A stretch of DNA of 64,000 nt, taken from positions 1,025,501 to 1,089,500 of the forward strand of contig NZ_BLLN01000002.1 in the NCBI RefSeq assembly GCF_011170125.1, in the 5' to 3' direction. Shown here piece by piece: positions 28,378-36,649 of the stretch; position 1 is the first letter of the stretch; every line of letters starts with the position of its first letter. Made by a program: the position numbers and the translations under genes. The notes under the pieces were generated by a model. That model ran no database searches. It saw only the letters and a program-made list of their open reading frames with translations, and was not told the origin of the DNA. The stretch is from Streptomyces diastaticus subsp. diastaticus (GTDB lineage Bacteria > Actinomycetota > Actinomycetes > Streptomycetales > Streptomycetaceae).

Positions 28378-29298
28378 ATGGCGCGAGCGCGTCCGCTGAC
28401 CTACTTCTTCCTCCTCGCGAACGGGCTGAGCTGGGTGGCATGGCTGCCGTACATCCTGTCGCAGAACGGCCTCGGCGTCTGGGACCACCGGTTCCCCGCG
28501 ATTCTCGGGACCACTCAAGTGCTGGGGGTCCTCCCGGGCGCCTACCTGGGGCCGATCGGTGCGGCTTTCGTGATGACCGCGCTGGTGGACGGCCGGACCG
28601 GGCTGCGGGCCTGGACGCGCCGGCTGTGGCGGTGGAGGGTCGGCGGGCGCTGGTACGCGATCACGTTGCTCAGCGTCCCCGCCGGAATGCTCCTGACGGG
28701 CTTGGCGTTCTCCGGCGGACAGGTCGCCGCCCCTTCGGCCGCGGCACTCACCGCCTTCGTGCCGATGCTGCTGTTCCAGATGATCACGACCGGTCTGGCC
28801 GAGGAGCCCGGGTGGCGCGACTTCGCCCTTCCCCGCCTGCAGAGCCGGTTCTCGCCGCTGCGCGCCGCCTTCGTCCTGGGCCCGCTGTGGGGTGTGTGGC
28901 ACCTCCCGCTGTTCCTCACCGAGTGGGGCGGCTACCCCGAGGCGTCCTGGACGCGACCTCTGGCCTTCCTCACGTTCTGCGTCGCGTTCAACATCGTGAT
29001 GTCGTGGGTGTTCAACCGCACCGGGCAGAGCCTGCCGCTGTCCATGCTCATGCATGTGGGCGTCAACACCTTCGCGTCCGTCATGTGGTCCGAGATGTTC
29101 CCCGGCCTGGACGGAGAGCTCGCCCTCGTCGCGATGGGGACCGGTGCCTCCGTCGCCGCGGCAGTCATCGTCGTCGCCACGCGCGGGCGTCTCGGCCATG
29201 ACCCCCTCCCACCGTTCTTCTCCCCGGGCCACGGCGGTACGGAACCGTCCGACCGTCAGACGGGGGCCGACCGGGCCCGCACTACGATCGACTCGTGA
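28378..29298 (+). CDS. CPBP-family intramembrane metalloprotease
   Basis: A 306-residue multi-pass membrane protein. The CPBP (Rce1/Abi) motifs are visible: AEEPGWRDFALP with the EE-x3-R site near residue 142, GVWHLPLFL with the motif-2 His near residue 174, and the late SMLMHVGVNT. Such proteases process membrane proteins or peptides, or give self-immunity. The gene overlaps the sensor kinase by 4 bases (GTGA) and heads a three-gene operon, so it may be part of the signal input or output of this two-component system. Confidence 0.88.
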   Translation: MARARPLTYFFLLANGLSWVAWLPYILSQNGLGVWDHRFPAILGTTQVLGVLPGAYLGPIGAAFVMTALVDGRTGLRAWTRRLWRWRVGGRWYAITLLSVPAGMLLTGLAFSGGQVAAPSAAALTAFVPMLLFQMITTGLAEEPGWRDFALPRLQSRFSPLRAAFVLGPLWGVWHLPLFLTEWGGYPEASWTRPLAFLTFCVAFNIVMSWVFNRTGQSLPLSMLMHVGVNTFASVMWSEMFPGLDGELALVAMGTGASVAAAVIVVATRGRLGHDPLPPFFSPGHGGTEPSDRQTGADRARTTIDS

Positions 29299-30554
29299 CC
29301 ACCGCGCAGCGAGCTGACAGGTCCCGTTCCGCAGCGACCGCCACGGCGACCGCCACGACGACCGTGCTGAGTGCGCTGGCCCTTCTGTGGATCATCGCCC
29401 TGCTGTCGCGTGACGACCCGTCGATGGGCGGAGCGGCTCTCGGCACGGCCGCCTGGTGGTGGACGGCCGTGACGCTCGTCCTGCAGTCGGCGACCCTCCT
29501 GTGGCGCCGTCAGGCGACCGCCACGCTGGGCTGTGCGGCCGCTCTCCCCCTCGTCCTGGCGGCCGTGGTTCCCAGCGGCCTGTTCACCGTCACCGCGTTG
29601 CCGGTTCTGGTGGCCGCGTTCGTGGCCGGGCTGACCGGGGCCTGGCGCGATGTGCGCCGGTGGGCCCTGGCCTCGGGCGTGCTGGTGGCGGCCGCGCACT
29701 TCGTCAACGGCAGCGCCGAAGCCCGCACCGACGGGTCGGCCCTGGTGCTGCAGGCGGTGCTCCAGGCGGCTCTGGTGGTCGGTCTGCCGCTGTTGCCGGC
29801 CTCCGTCGTCGCCGCACAGCGCGCGACGAGGGCCGCGCAGCGGGAGACGCTGGCGGCGGTCACCCGTGAGCGGGATGCCAAGATCGGCGAGGCGATCGCC
29901 CTGGAACGGGCCGCGATGGCGCGCGAACTGCACGACATCGCCGCTCACCACCTGTCCGGCATCTCGTTGATGGCCTCGGCCGTCGCGCGGCAGACCGTAT
30001 CGGCACCGGACGAAGCCCGCTCCGGGGCCTTGGAGATCCGCGAGCAGAGCAACGCGATCCTGGAGGACCTGCGTCGGCTGGTGGGGTTGCTCCGCGATGT
30101 CGGCTCCGGGGACGAGGGCGTCAAGACCCTCGACACCCTCACCGGTCTGATCGAGACGGCACGTCTCACCGGAGCCCGTGTCGACTTCGCGTTGCGGAGC
30201 GACGGACGGCGGGATCCGGGCACAGGAGTCAGCCCGCTGGGTCAGCTTGCCGCCTACCGCATGGTGCAGGAATCCCTCACGAACGCCTCACGGCACGCCC
30301 CCGGCGCCCCCTGCGTCGTCACCGTGGACGACCGCGATCCGAGCCGGCTGCGGCTCACCGTCCGCAACGCACCACCCGGCCCGCAGGCCCGTCCCGCTTC
30401 GCGAGGCACGGGCTTCGGCATCGTCGGAATGAGGGAGCGTGCCGCCCTCGTCGGCGGGTTCTTCGACGCAGGCCCGACCGGCGACGACGGCTGGGAGAAC
30501 CGTATGAGCATCCCCCGCGAGAGCGACCACGACCTCCCGGAGGGGTCCGCATGA
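29295..30554 (+). CDS. sensor histidine kinase (HisKA_3 type)
   Basis: A 419-residue membrane kinase. Several hydrophobic helices fill residues 15-170. The dimerisation/phosphoacceptor helix is AMARELHDIAAHHLSG with His213. The ATP-binding end has YRMVQESLTNASRHA (N-box) and GTGFGIVGMRERAALVGG (G-box). It pairs with the downstream NarL-type regulator (4-base overlap). The signal is unknown; tight coupling to a CPBP protease suggests a membrane or envelope cue. Confidence 0.93.
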   Translation: MTTAQRADRSRSAATATATATTTVLSALALLWIIALLSRDDPSMGGAALGTAAWWWTAVTLVLQSATLLWRRQATATLGCAAALPLVLAAVVPSGLFTVTALPVLVAAFVAGLTGAWRDVRRWALASGVLVAAAHFVNGSAEARTDGSALVLQAVLQAALVVGLPLLPASVVAAQRATRAAQRETLAAVTRERDAKIGEAIALERAAMARELHDIAAHHLSGISLMASAVARQTVSAPDEARSGALEIREQSNAILEDLRRLVGLLRDVGSGDEGVKTLDTLTGLIETARLTGARVDFALRSDGRRDPGTGVSPLGQLAAYRMVQESLTNASRHAPGAPCVVTVDDRDPSRLRLTVRNAPPGPQARPASRGTGFGIVGMRERAALVGGFFDAGPTGDDGWENRMSIPRESDHDLPEGSA

Positions 30555-31225
30555 TCCGAGTACTCCTCGCCGACGACCAGCCTCTCGTCCGCGCCGGCCT
30601 GAGTGCGCTGCTGAACGCGGAGGAGGACGTCGATGTCGTCGGTGTCGCCGCGGACGGGCTGGAGGCCCTCGACCTGGCTGCCGAGCTGGTGCCGGACGTG
30701 GCGTGCCTGGACATCCGGATGCCGGGGATGGACGGTATCGACGTTGCGGCCCGTATCTGCGGCCCCGGCGCGTCTCCGGCCGTCCCGGTGCTGATCCTCA
30801 CGACCTTCGACATCGACGACTACGTCTTCCGGGCGTTGGAAGCGGGGGTCTCCGGGTTCCTGCTCAAGGACTCCGACCCTGAGGAGATCCTGCGGGCGAT
30901 CCGTCATGTCGCCGCGGGCCACGGCACTCTCGACCGCACTCTCACCCGCCGTGTCGTCGCCGAGTACGTGCAGCGACGGCGGCTGCGACCCGTCACGGCG
31001 GCGCGGGGGATCGACATGCTCACCGCCCGCGAGCGGGACATTCTGCTGTTGCTGGCGCAGGGCATGTCGAACGAGCAGATCGCCGGAACACTCGTCGTCG
31101 AGGTCGCCACCGTCAAGTCGCATCTCGCCCGGCTGCTGCCCAAGCTCGGCGTGCGGTCCCGTCTGCAAGCGGCTGTCTGGGCCTACCAGAACCGCGTCGT
31201 GACGGTGGACGACACCTCGCGCTGA
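30551..31225 (+). CDS. NarL/LuxR-family response regulator
   Basis: A 224-residue regulator. The receiver domain (residues 1-120) has DDQ near residue 9, the phospho-acceptor Asp54 in ACLDIRMPGMDG, the TTF switch residues and a Lys in FLLKDSDPEE. The LuxR-type helix-turn-helix follows: LTARERDILLLLAQGMSNEQ, then VKSHLARLLPKLGVRSRLQA. It is phosphorylated by the adjacent kinase. The ATGA overlap indicates translational coupling. Confidence 0.95.
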   Translation: MIRVLLADDQPLVRAGLSALLNAEEDVDVVGVAADGLEALDLAAELVPDVACLDIRMPGMDGIDVAARICGPGASPAVPVLILTTFDIDDYVFRALEAGVSGFLLKDSDPEEILRAIRHVAAGHGTLDRTLTRRVVAEYVQRRRLRPVTAARGIDMLTARERDILLLLAQGMSNEQIAGTLVVEVATVKSHLARLLPKLGVRSRLQAAVWAYQNRVVTVDDTSR

Positions 31226-31398
31226 ACACGTCCAGGGCCCGCCCGCACCGGGACCGCCGTTGACCACGATCACGCGAGGGGGCACCGCGTCACCGCGGAG
31301 GCACCGGGGCGGCGACCGGAACCGGCTTCCCCTGCTCCGATCGGCGGCAATCCGTCCTGCGCGGGGAGCGCCCGTCCCGGTCCGGGCACGGATGGCCC

Positions 31399-32256
31399 AT
31401 GCTCGTGCTCGCTGTTCTTTTCGCCGTCCTCGGTGCCGCCAGCAACGCCGCCGGTACCGCCTTCCAGCGGAAGGCCGCCTCCTCGGTCTCCTCCGGCGGC
31501 GGGTGGCGGCTGTTGCGGGAGCTGGCCCGGAAGCCGGCGTGGCTGCTGGGGATCGCCGGGGTCACCGGCGCTGCCCTGTTCCAGGCGCTGGCGCTGGCCA
31601 ACGGGCCGCTCGCGCTGGTCCAGCCGGTGTTCGTGCTGGAGCTGCCGTTCGCGCTGCTGATCGGGGTGCCGCTGCTGCACCGCCGGCTGCCGCGCGAGGG
31701 GTGGTGGGCGGTGGCCGCGGTGGTGGTGGGGCTGGTCGCGGTGCTGGGCGCGGCGGCGCCCTCGGGAGCCCGTACCGACGCTTCGATGGCCCGGTGGATC
31801 CCGGTGCTCGCCGGGTGCCTGGGGGCGATGGCGCTGGCGGTGGTGGCGTCCCGGGCGAGCCGGTCGCGGCTGGTCCGGGCCACGGCGCTGGGCGGCGCGG
31901 CGGCCGTCGGCAACGCCCTGACGGCCGCGCTGCTCAAGTCCGCCACCGGCACCCTCGCCGACGAGGGCCTCACGGCGTTCCTCACCACCTGGCAGACGTA
32001 CGGGTTCGCCCTGACGGGGATCGCGGCGGTGCTGCTGCTGGAGAACGCCCTCCAGGCCGGGCCGCTCGCCGCCTCCCAGCCCGCGCTGACCATCGGCGAC
32101 GCCTCGGTCAGCCTGCTGCTCGGCGTCGTCGTCTACGAGGAGAGCGTGCGCGGCGGCTGGTGGGTGGTGCCGGAGCTGGTGGGCGTGGCCCTGATCGCCT
32201 GGGGCGTACGGGAGCTCACCCGGGCGGTGCCGCACCTGCGGGACCTGACCGGGTGA
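31399..32256 (+). CDS. DMT-superfamily (EamA/NIPA-like) membrane protein
   Basis: A 285-residue integral membrane protein with about nine hydrophobic helices and a short soluble loop after LAGAAAPSG-type sequence. The start MLVLAVLFAVLGAASNAAGT and GALFQALALANGPLALVQPV-type repeats fit the drug/metabolite transporter or NIPA magnesium-transporter group. The substrate cannot be assigned. It follows the two-component operon by 173 bases and has no obvious partner. Confidence 0.8.
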   Translation: MLVLAVLFAVLGAASNAAGTAFQRKAASSVSSGGGWRLLRELARKPAWLLGIAGVTGAALFQALALANGPLALVQPVFVLELPFALLIGVPLLHRRLPREGWWAVAAVVVGLVAVLGAAAPSGARTDASMARWIPVLAGCLGAMALAVVASRASRSRLVRATALGGAAAVGNALTAALLKSATGTLADEGLTAFLTTWQTYGFALTGIAAVLLLENALQAGPLAASQPALTIGDASVSLLLGVVVYEESVRGGWWVVPELVGVALIAWGVRELTRAVPHLRDLTG

Positions 32257-32293
32257 GCCCGCGTACGCCGGAGGGGCCGCGGGGCCCGCAGGG

Positions 32294-32977
32294 TCAGGGG
32301 ATCGGCGGCACCGTGGGGCTCTCCCTCGCGAGCAGGTCGCGGGCGAAGCCTTCCCACTGGGCGTACCGGTCCGGGTAGGCCGACCGCTGCACGGCCTGGC
32401 ACACGTCACCGGGTGCCATCGTCTCCCAGCCGGCGATCTGGACGAGCCCCGGGTTGCTGCCGAACGGAGCCACTCCGTAGAACGACTTCGACGAGGTGGG
32501 GACGTCGGTGATCTGCTCGGGCGTACCCCAGCCGGTGCTCGGGCGCTGCTGGAATATGCCCAGGGAGTCGTGGTCGACGGGCACCGTGTAGTTGACGAAC
32601 TTCGACTCCTGCATGGCCGTCATCAAGGCGATGACCTGGCCCTGTTCGGGGATGTTCGCGCCCTTGCCGACGCCGATGACGGTACGGGCGTTGGCCAGTT
32701 CCTCCGGGCCGAGGTCCTGCGCGGTGCGGAAGGTCCGGCGCAACTCGGAGTCCGGTGCCTGCTGGAGTTCCCGCGCGGTCGCGTCGTCGACCGAGCCGGT
32801 GCGCGGCAGGCCGTGCCGGGCCTGGAACCACTCCAGGCCCTGGCCGGGTGCGGCGGTGGCGGCGGGACGGGGCGGCTCGGCGGCCTGGACGGTGCCCGGC
32901 GCGGTGAGGAGCACGCCGGCGGCGACCATGGAGGCCGTGAGGGCCGCGCGGAGACAAAGAGAACGGGAGGTGCGCAA
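32294..32977 (-). CDS. exported peptidoglycan-binding/transglycosylase-like protein
   Basis: A 227-residue secreted protein. The TTG at 32977 has GAAGGAG 5 bases upstream and gives a good signal peptide (LRTSRSLCLRAALTASMVAA, then hydrophobic to TVQAAEPP). GLEWFQARHGLPRTGSVDDA looks like a short peptidoglycan-binding repeat. The catalytic-type region VIGVGKGANIPEQGQVIALM, MQESKF and SLGIFQQRPSTGWG resembles the NlpC/transglycosylase-associated module of actinomycete wall proteins. A GTG six bases upstream sits on top of the ribosome site and is rejected. It probably acts in wall remodelling. Confidence 0.75.
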   Translation of the reverse strand: MRTSRSLCLRAALTASMVAAGVLLTAPGTVQAAEPPRPAATAAPGQGLEWFQARHGLPRTGSVDDATARELQQAPDSELRRTFRTAQDLGPEELANARTVIGVGKGANIPEQGQVIALMTAMQESKFVNYTVPVDHDSLGIFQQRPSTGWGTPEQITDVPTSSKSFYGVAPFGSNPGLVQIAGWETMAPGDVCQAVQRSAYPDRYAQWEGFARDLLARESPTVPPIP

Positions 32978-33395
32978 CGCCACTCCTTCGGTAGGACGTC
33001 GAGCGCCCCGGGCCGCACGCGTGCGCTCGCACCGTCTCCCGGCCTTGGCGGCGAGGCGGGCCGGCGCCGGGCCACGGGAGGGCGGGACGCCGCGCGTGGT
33101 GAGGCCGTCGGGACGCAAGGCGGTGGGGGGATGCGTGCAACGACGCGAGACAGACTCGGTGCGCGGAAAGCGCGGGCGCAAGGGGTGTAAGCCCTGACTT
33201 ACCCCCCGGACCCGCAAGGTGCCCGCGCCGTGCGGTGGGTGCGGCGGTCATGGCGGGCTCCCGGGGCGGGTCGGGCGGTCGGTGGGTGTCGTGCCCGGCC
33301 GAAGGGAGGAGTTCGAGCGGAGTCGAGGTCAAGGGCGGGGGCACGGCGCGGAAATGCCGTGGACCGGCGGTGCGTGCGGAGGCCAGGATGGCCGG
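32978..33395. other. 418-base divergent gap
   Basis: It holds the leader of the exported wall protein (minus strand) and the promoter of the acetyltransferase. I looked for a c-di-AMP (ydaO-type) riboswitch, common before such wall genes, and could not recognise its conserved core. GTAAGTCAGGGCTTAC at 33185-33200 (both strands) is a 5-6-bp inverted repeat of unknown role. Confidence 0.4.
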
Positions 33396-33893
33396 ATGCT
33401 GATTCGTGAGGCCCGCACCGAGGACTGGGCCGCCGTCTGGCCCTTCTTCGCCCGCATCGTCCGCGCGGGCGAGACGTTCACCTACCCGCTCGACCTGTCC
33501 CGCGAGGACGCCGAGGGCTGGTGGATGACGAAGGCGCCGAGCCGCACCGTGGTCGCCGTGGACGACTCCGGCGCGGTCCTCGGCACCGCCAAGATGAACC
33601 GCAACCACCTGGGCAACGGCGGCCACGTCGCCAGCGCCAGCTACATGGTCGACCCCGCGCACGGCGGCCGGGGCGTGGGCCGGGCGCTCTGCACGTACAC
33701 GATCGACTGGGCCCGGGCCGAGGGGTACCGGGCGATGCAGTTCAACGCGGTGGTCGCCACCAACACCCGCGCGGTCAGGCTGTACGAGTCGCTGGGCTTC
33801 GAGGTGCTGGGCACGCTGCCGGAGGGGTTCCGGCATCCGGGCGAGGGTTATGTGGGGCTGCACATCATGCACCGGTCGCTGGTCGACGACTGA
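33396..33893 (+). CDS. GNAT-family N-acetyltransferase
   Basis: A 165-residue protein starting MLIREARTEDWAAVWPFFAR. The acetyl-CoA site is ASYMVDPAHGGRGVGRALCT (Q/RxxGxG/A variant), followed by AMQFNAVVATNTRAVRLYES and LGFEVLGTLPEGFRHP. It resembles the phosphinothricin/amino-acid acetyltransferase-like group. The substrate is unknown. There is no other gene in its unit. Confidence 0.88.
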   Translation: MLIREARTEDWAAVWPFFARIVRAGETFTYPLDLSREDAEGWWMTKAPSRTVVAVDDSGAVLGTAKMNRNHLGNGGHVASASYMVDPAHGGRGVGRALCTYTIDWARAEGYRAMQFNAVVATNTRAVRLYESLGFEVLGTLPEGFRHPGEGYVGLHIMHRSLVDD

Positions 33894-34002
33894 CCCGGCG
33901 GGGCGTACCTGTCATCCGTCGCTGACGGGCCGGCACGTCGACCGGGCCTTCGGCCACCCACCGGCCCGGGGCCCGACGTCCCTGACCCACGGCCCGACCC
34001 CC

Positions 34003-34033
34003 TTGCTCTCAAGCGTGGTTGAGGTTCTACGTT
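34003..34033 (+). promoter_or_regulatory. MerR-type promoter/operator
   Basis: The dyad CTCAA-N6-TTGAG (34008-34023) lies between a TTGCTC -35 (34003) and a TACGTT -10 (34028), separated by 19 bases. A long spacer filled by such a dyad is the hallmark of promoters untwisted by MerR-family activators (SoxR, TipA and relatives). It sits 63 bases before the MarR-type gene. No merR gene is present in the window. Confidence 0.6.
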
Positions 34034-34095
34034 CGGCCACGTCGGCCCGGACGCACGGGCCGCGACCGACCTGTCGAGGACGAAGGGACACCACC

Positions 34096-34599
34096 ATGAG
34101 CGCCGAGGCACAGGCAGCCCAGCCGGACGCCCGCCCCCGGTACACCGACGAGGAGCTGGCCGCCCAGCCGGCCCCGTACTGGACCAAGCTGGCCTACGAG
34201 GCGACCATCGGGTTCGTGCGCCGCAAGCAGGCCGAAGCGGGGTTCACCCAGCCCCGGTTCTGGATACTGCGGTTCCTGTCGGCGAACGACGTCTCCGAGG
34301 ACGGGCAGGGGAGGACCGTCGGGGAACTCCGGGCGGCGATGGCCTCCTTCCTCCGGCCCGAGGACGACCTCGCGGCCGAGGCGGAGGTGCTGCTCGCGGC
34401 CGGCTGGGTCACCCGGGACGGCGACGGGCGGCTCTGGATCACCGAGGCGGGCGACGCGGCCCGCGCCGGCCTGAAGGCCCGGGCGCCCGAGTGGCGCGCC
34501 GAGCTGCACGCGGGGATCAGCGACGCCGACTACGCGACGGCCCTGCGTGTGCTGATGCGGCTGCTGCGGAACACGGGGGCGACCGTGCCCGCGCTCTGA
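34096..34599 (+). CDS. MarR/PadR-like winged-helix regulator
   Basis: A 167-residue protein starting MSAEAQAAQPDARPRYTDEE, with ACGAAGGGAC upstream. YWTKLAYEATIGFVRRKQAE begins the dimer helix. TVGELRAAMASFLRPEDDLA, then LLAAGWVTRDGDGRLWITEA, forms the winged helix. Ligand and targets are unknown. Transcription probably depends on a MerR-type activator acting at the preceding promoter. Confidence 0.78.
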   Translation: MSAEAQAAQPDARPRYTDEELAAQPAPYWTKLAYEATIGFVRRKQAEAGFTQPRFWILRFLSANDVSEDGQGRTVGELRAAMASFLRPEDDLAAEAEVLLAAGWVTRDGDGRLWITEAGDAARAGLKARAPEWRAELHAGISDADYATALRVLMRLLRNTGATVPAL

Positions 34600-34623
34600 G
34601 CGCGCCCGCCCCCGCGACGCGCG

Positions 34624-35195
34624 TCAGCCGGCCGCGAGCGGCCCGGCCGCCGGCCGCCACTCCCGACCGAGCAGCCCGAACACCCAGGTGTCGGAGACCT
34701 CGCCGGCCACCACGCACTCCTCCCGCAGGGTGCCCTCCCGCACGAATCCGAGCTTCTCCAGGACCCGGGCGGAGGCGAGGTCGCGGGTGTCGGTCCCGGA
34801 CTGGACCCGGTCCAGGTCCAGGGTGTCGAAGGCCCAGCGCAGCACGGCGTGCGCGGTCTCCGTCGCGTAGCCGTGGCCCCACGCGGCCTCGTCGAAGCAG
34901 TAGCCGGGGCCGCGCCGCGGTGCTGCGGCCGGCGGCCGGTCAGGCCGCTCCAGCCGACGAAGGACCCGTGGGAGGCGCGGTCGACGGCCACGCGCACGCC
35001 GGTGCCCTCTTCCGCGATCTCCCGGCAGACGGCGAGGAAGCGTTCCGCGCGTGACCGCTCCGTCCACACGGCGGAGTCCCAGTAGCGCATCACGCGGGGG
35101 TCGCTGTGCAGGGCGAAGAGGCGTCCGGCGTCGGCACCGGTGAAGGGACGCAGCCGCAGGCGTCCGGTACGCAGGGTGGGCGTGGGCGAGGTCAT
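34624..35195 (-). pseudogene. RimJ/RimL-type acetyltransferase, one-base frameshift
   Basis: The minus-strand frame from ATG 35195 reads MTSPTPTLRTGRLRLRPFTG and SFVGWSGLTG, the first half of a GNAT_3 enzyme. Near 34904-34912 sense moves to another frame as GYCFDEAAWGHGYATETAHA and RVLEKLGFVREGTLREE, the acetyl-CoA site and C-terminus, ending at 34624. One missing base in a C-rich run joins the halves. It would acetylate an alpha-amino group (ribosomal or small-molecule). It is either a recent pseudogene or a sequence error. Confidence 0.75.
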
Positions 35196-35284
35196 GGGCG
35201 CCACGGTGCGCCCGCGCGGTCCCGCCGGGACACCGGTTCTCCGCGTGGGGCGCCGGGCCGGGCGCCCCACGCGGACACGGCCCC

Positions 35285-36649
35285 CTACGCCGCCCCCGGT
35301 ACGACCCCTCGCGCCACCCCCAGTTCCACCGCGTCCTGGGGGCGCAGCCGGAGCGCGTCGGCGGTGGCCGGGATCTCCTCCGGGGGCCGCTTGAGGATGG
35401 CGGCGGCCAGTTCGGGGGCGATGACCGAGAAGTAGCTGTCGGGGGTGACCCAGAGGTGGCCGGGGGCGGCCAGGGCCAGCGCGCCCCCGGAGCCGCCCTC
35501 GCCGATCAGCAGCGAGGTGACGGGGACCTCGGCCTCGGCGACGGCGGCGAAGAGGTCGGCGATGGCCGGGCCCGCGCCGCCCTGTTCGGCCGCCGCGTCG
35601 TTGGCGGCGCCGGGGGTGTCGATGAGGGTGAGGACGGGGATGCCGAGCCGGTCGGCCGTGCGGACCAGGCGGGCGGCGGTGCGGAATCCGGCGGGCCGGG
35701 TCGCGGTGCCGCACTGGGCCGCGTAGGCGACGGTCCGCCCGTCGCGGCGGCCGAAACCGCACCGTGTGCCGGGGTCGGTGGCGCCGGTCCGGTCGCCCCG
35801 GATCTCCTCGCGCCAGTCGAAGTAGGCGTCCAGGTAGGCGTCGGCGCGCGGCCGTTCGGGTGCCCGGGCGCGGCGGACGGCCTCGGCGCCGTCGGCCGGG
35901 AGCGGGCCGGGGCGCAGCGCGTGCGGCGGGTCGGCCCGGCGCGCGGGGACCACCGGGGCGGTGAGCAGGGTCAGCCAGCGGCCGAGGCGGTCCGACAGGT
36001 CGGCAGGTTCGGTGAGCGCGTCCACGTGCCCGGCCGCGTGCTGTCCTTCGGCGGTGTACGCCCACGGTTCGGCGCCGGGCGGGCGGACCCGCGAGCCGGC
36101 GAAACCGACCTGGGCGCCGGGCAGGGCGAGGACCACGTCGGCGCCGGCCGCCAGGGTGGCCCAGCCGCCGCCGGTGGTGGGGTCGCGGACCACCGCGATC
36201 TGCGGGAGCCCGGCGCGCCGGGTGAGCACGGTCTGCCGGGCGACGCGCTGGAGTTGGGCGAGGGCGCGCATACCCTCCTGCATACGGCTGCCGCCCGTGG
36301 CGACCAGGGAGACGACGGGGAGCCGGTGGGTGCGGGCGTGCGCGTAGGCCGCCTCGACGCGGTCGCCGGTGGCCTCGCCGAGCGAGCCGCCGAGGAAGCC
36401 GAACTCGAAGGCGATCAGAACCGCCTCGGGAGCGGGGGCGGAGCCGTCCGCCGCCCCCACCCGGGCGGTGGCGCAGACGACGGACTCGCGCTCGCCGGTC
36501 CGCTCGCGGGCGCGGGCGCGGGCCGTGCCGTACCCGGCCCACTCCAGCGGTCCGTCCGTGAACCGCGGTCCGATGAAACCCAGTTCCACGTAGTCCGGGT
36601 CGAGGGAGGCGATCAGGGCGCGGGCGGTGAGGGCGCCGGGGTCAGCCAT
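35285..36649 (-). CDS. fused beta-alpha carboxyltransferase (acyl-CoA carboxylase type)
   Basis: A 454-residue protein joining an AccD-like half (VSLVATGGSRMQEGMRALAQ, DPTTGGGWATLAAGADVVLA, QVGFAGSRVRPPG) to an AccA-like half (VLTLIDTPGAANDAAAEQGG, IGEGGSGGALALAAPGHLWV). No N-terminal four-Cys zinc ribbon is present. It would move CO2 between an acyl-CoA and biotin, or act as a decarboxylase. No biotin carboxylase or carrier gene is in the cluster. It overlaps the malonyl-CoA synthetase gene by 8 bases. In this setting it may decarboxylate malonyl-CoA to acetyl-CoA. Confidence 0.85.
   Translation of the reverse strand: MADPGALTARALIASLDPDYVELGFIGPRFTDGPLEWAGYGTARARARERTGERESVVCATARVGAADGSAPAPEAVLIAFEFGFLGGSLGEATGDRVEAAYAHARTHRLPVVSLVATGGSRMQEGMRALAQLQRVARQTVLTRRAGLPQIAVVRDPTTGGGWATLAAGADVVLALPGAQVGFAGSRVRPPGAEPWAYTAEGQHAAGHVDALTEPADLSDRLGRWLTLLTAPVVPARRADPPHALRPGPLPADGAEAVRRARAPERPRADAYLDAYFDWREEIRGDRTGATDPGTRCGFGRRDGRTVAYAAQCGTATRPAGFRTAARLVRTADRLGIPVLTLIDTPGAANDAAAEQGGAGPAIADLFAAVAEAEVPVTSLLIGEGGSGGALALAAPGHLWVTPDSYFSVIAPELAAAILKRPPEEIPATADALRLRPQDAVELGVARGVVPGAA

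Noticed and set aside
28144..29232. Minus-strand frame of 362 codons opposite the CPBP gene
   Set aside because: It is the shadow of the protease gene; it has no hydrophobic or catalytic pattern, whereas the plus strand has the EE-x3-R and WH motifs.
32978..33220. Possible c-di-AMP (ydaO) riboswitch before the exported wall protein
   Set aside because: Expected from gene type, but I could not find its conserved core sequences in either strand.
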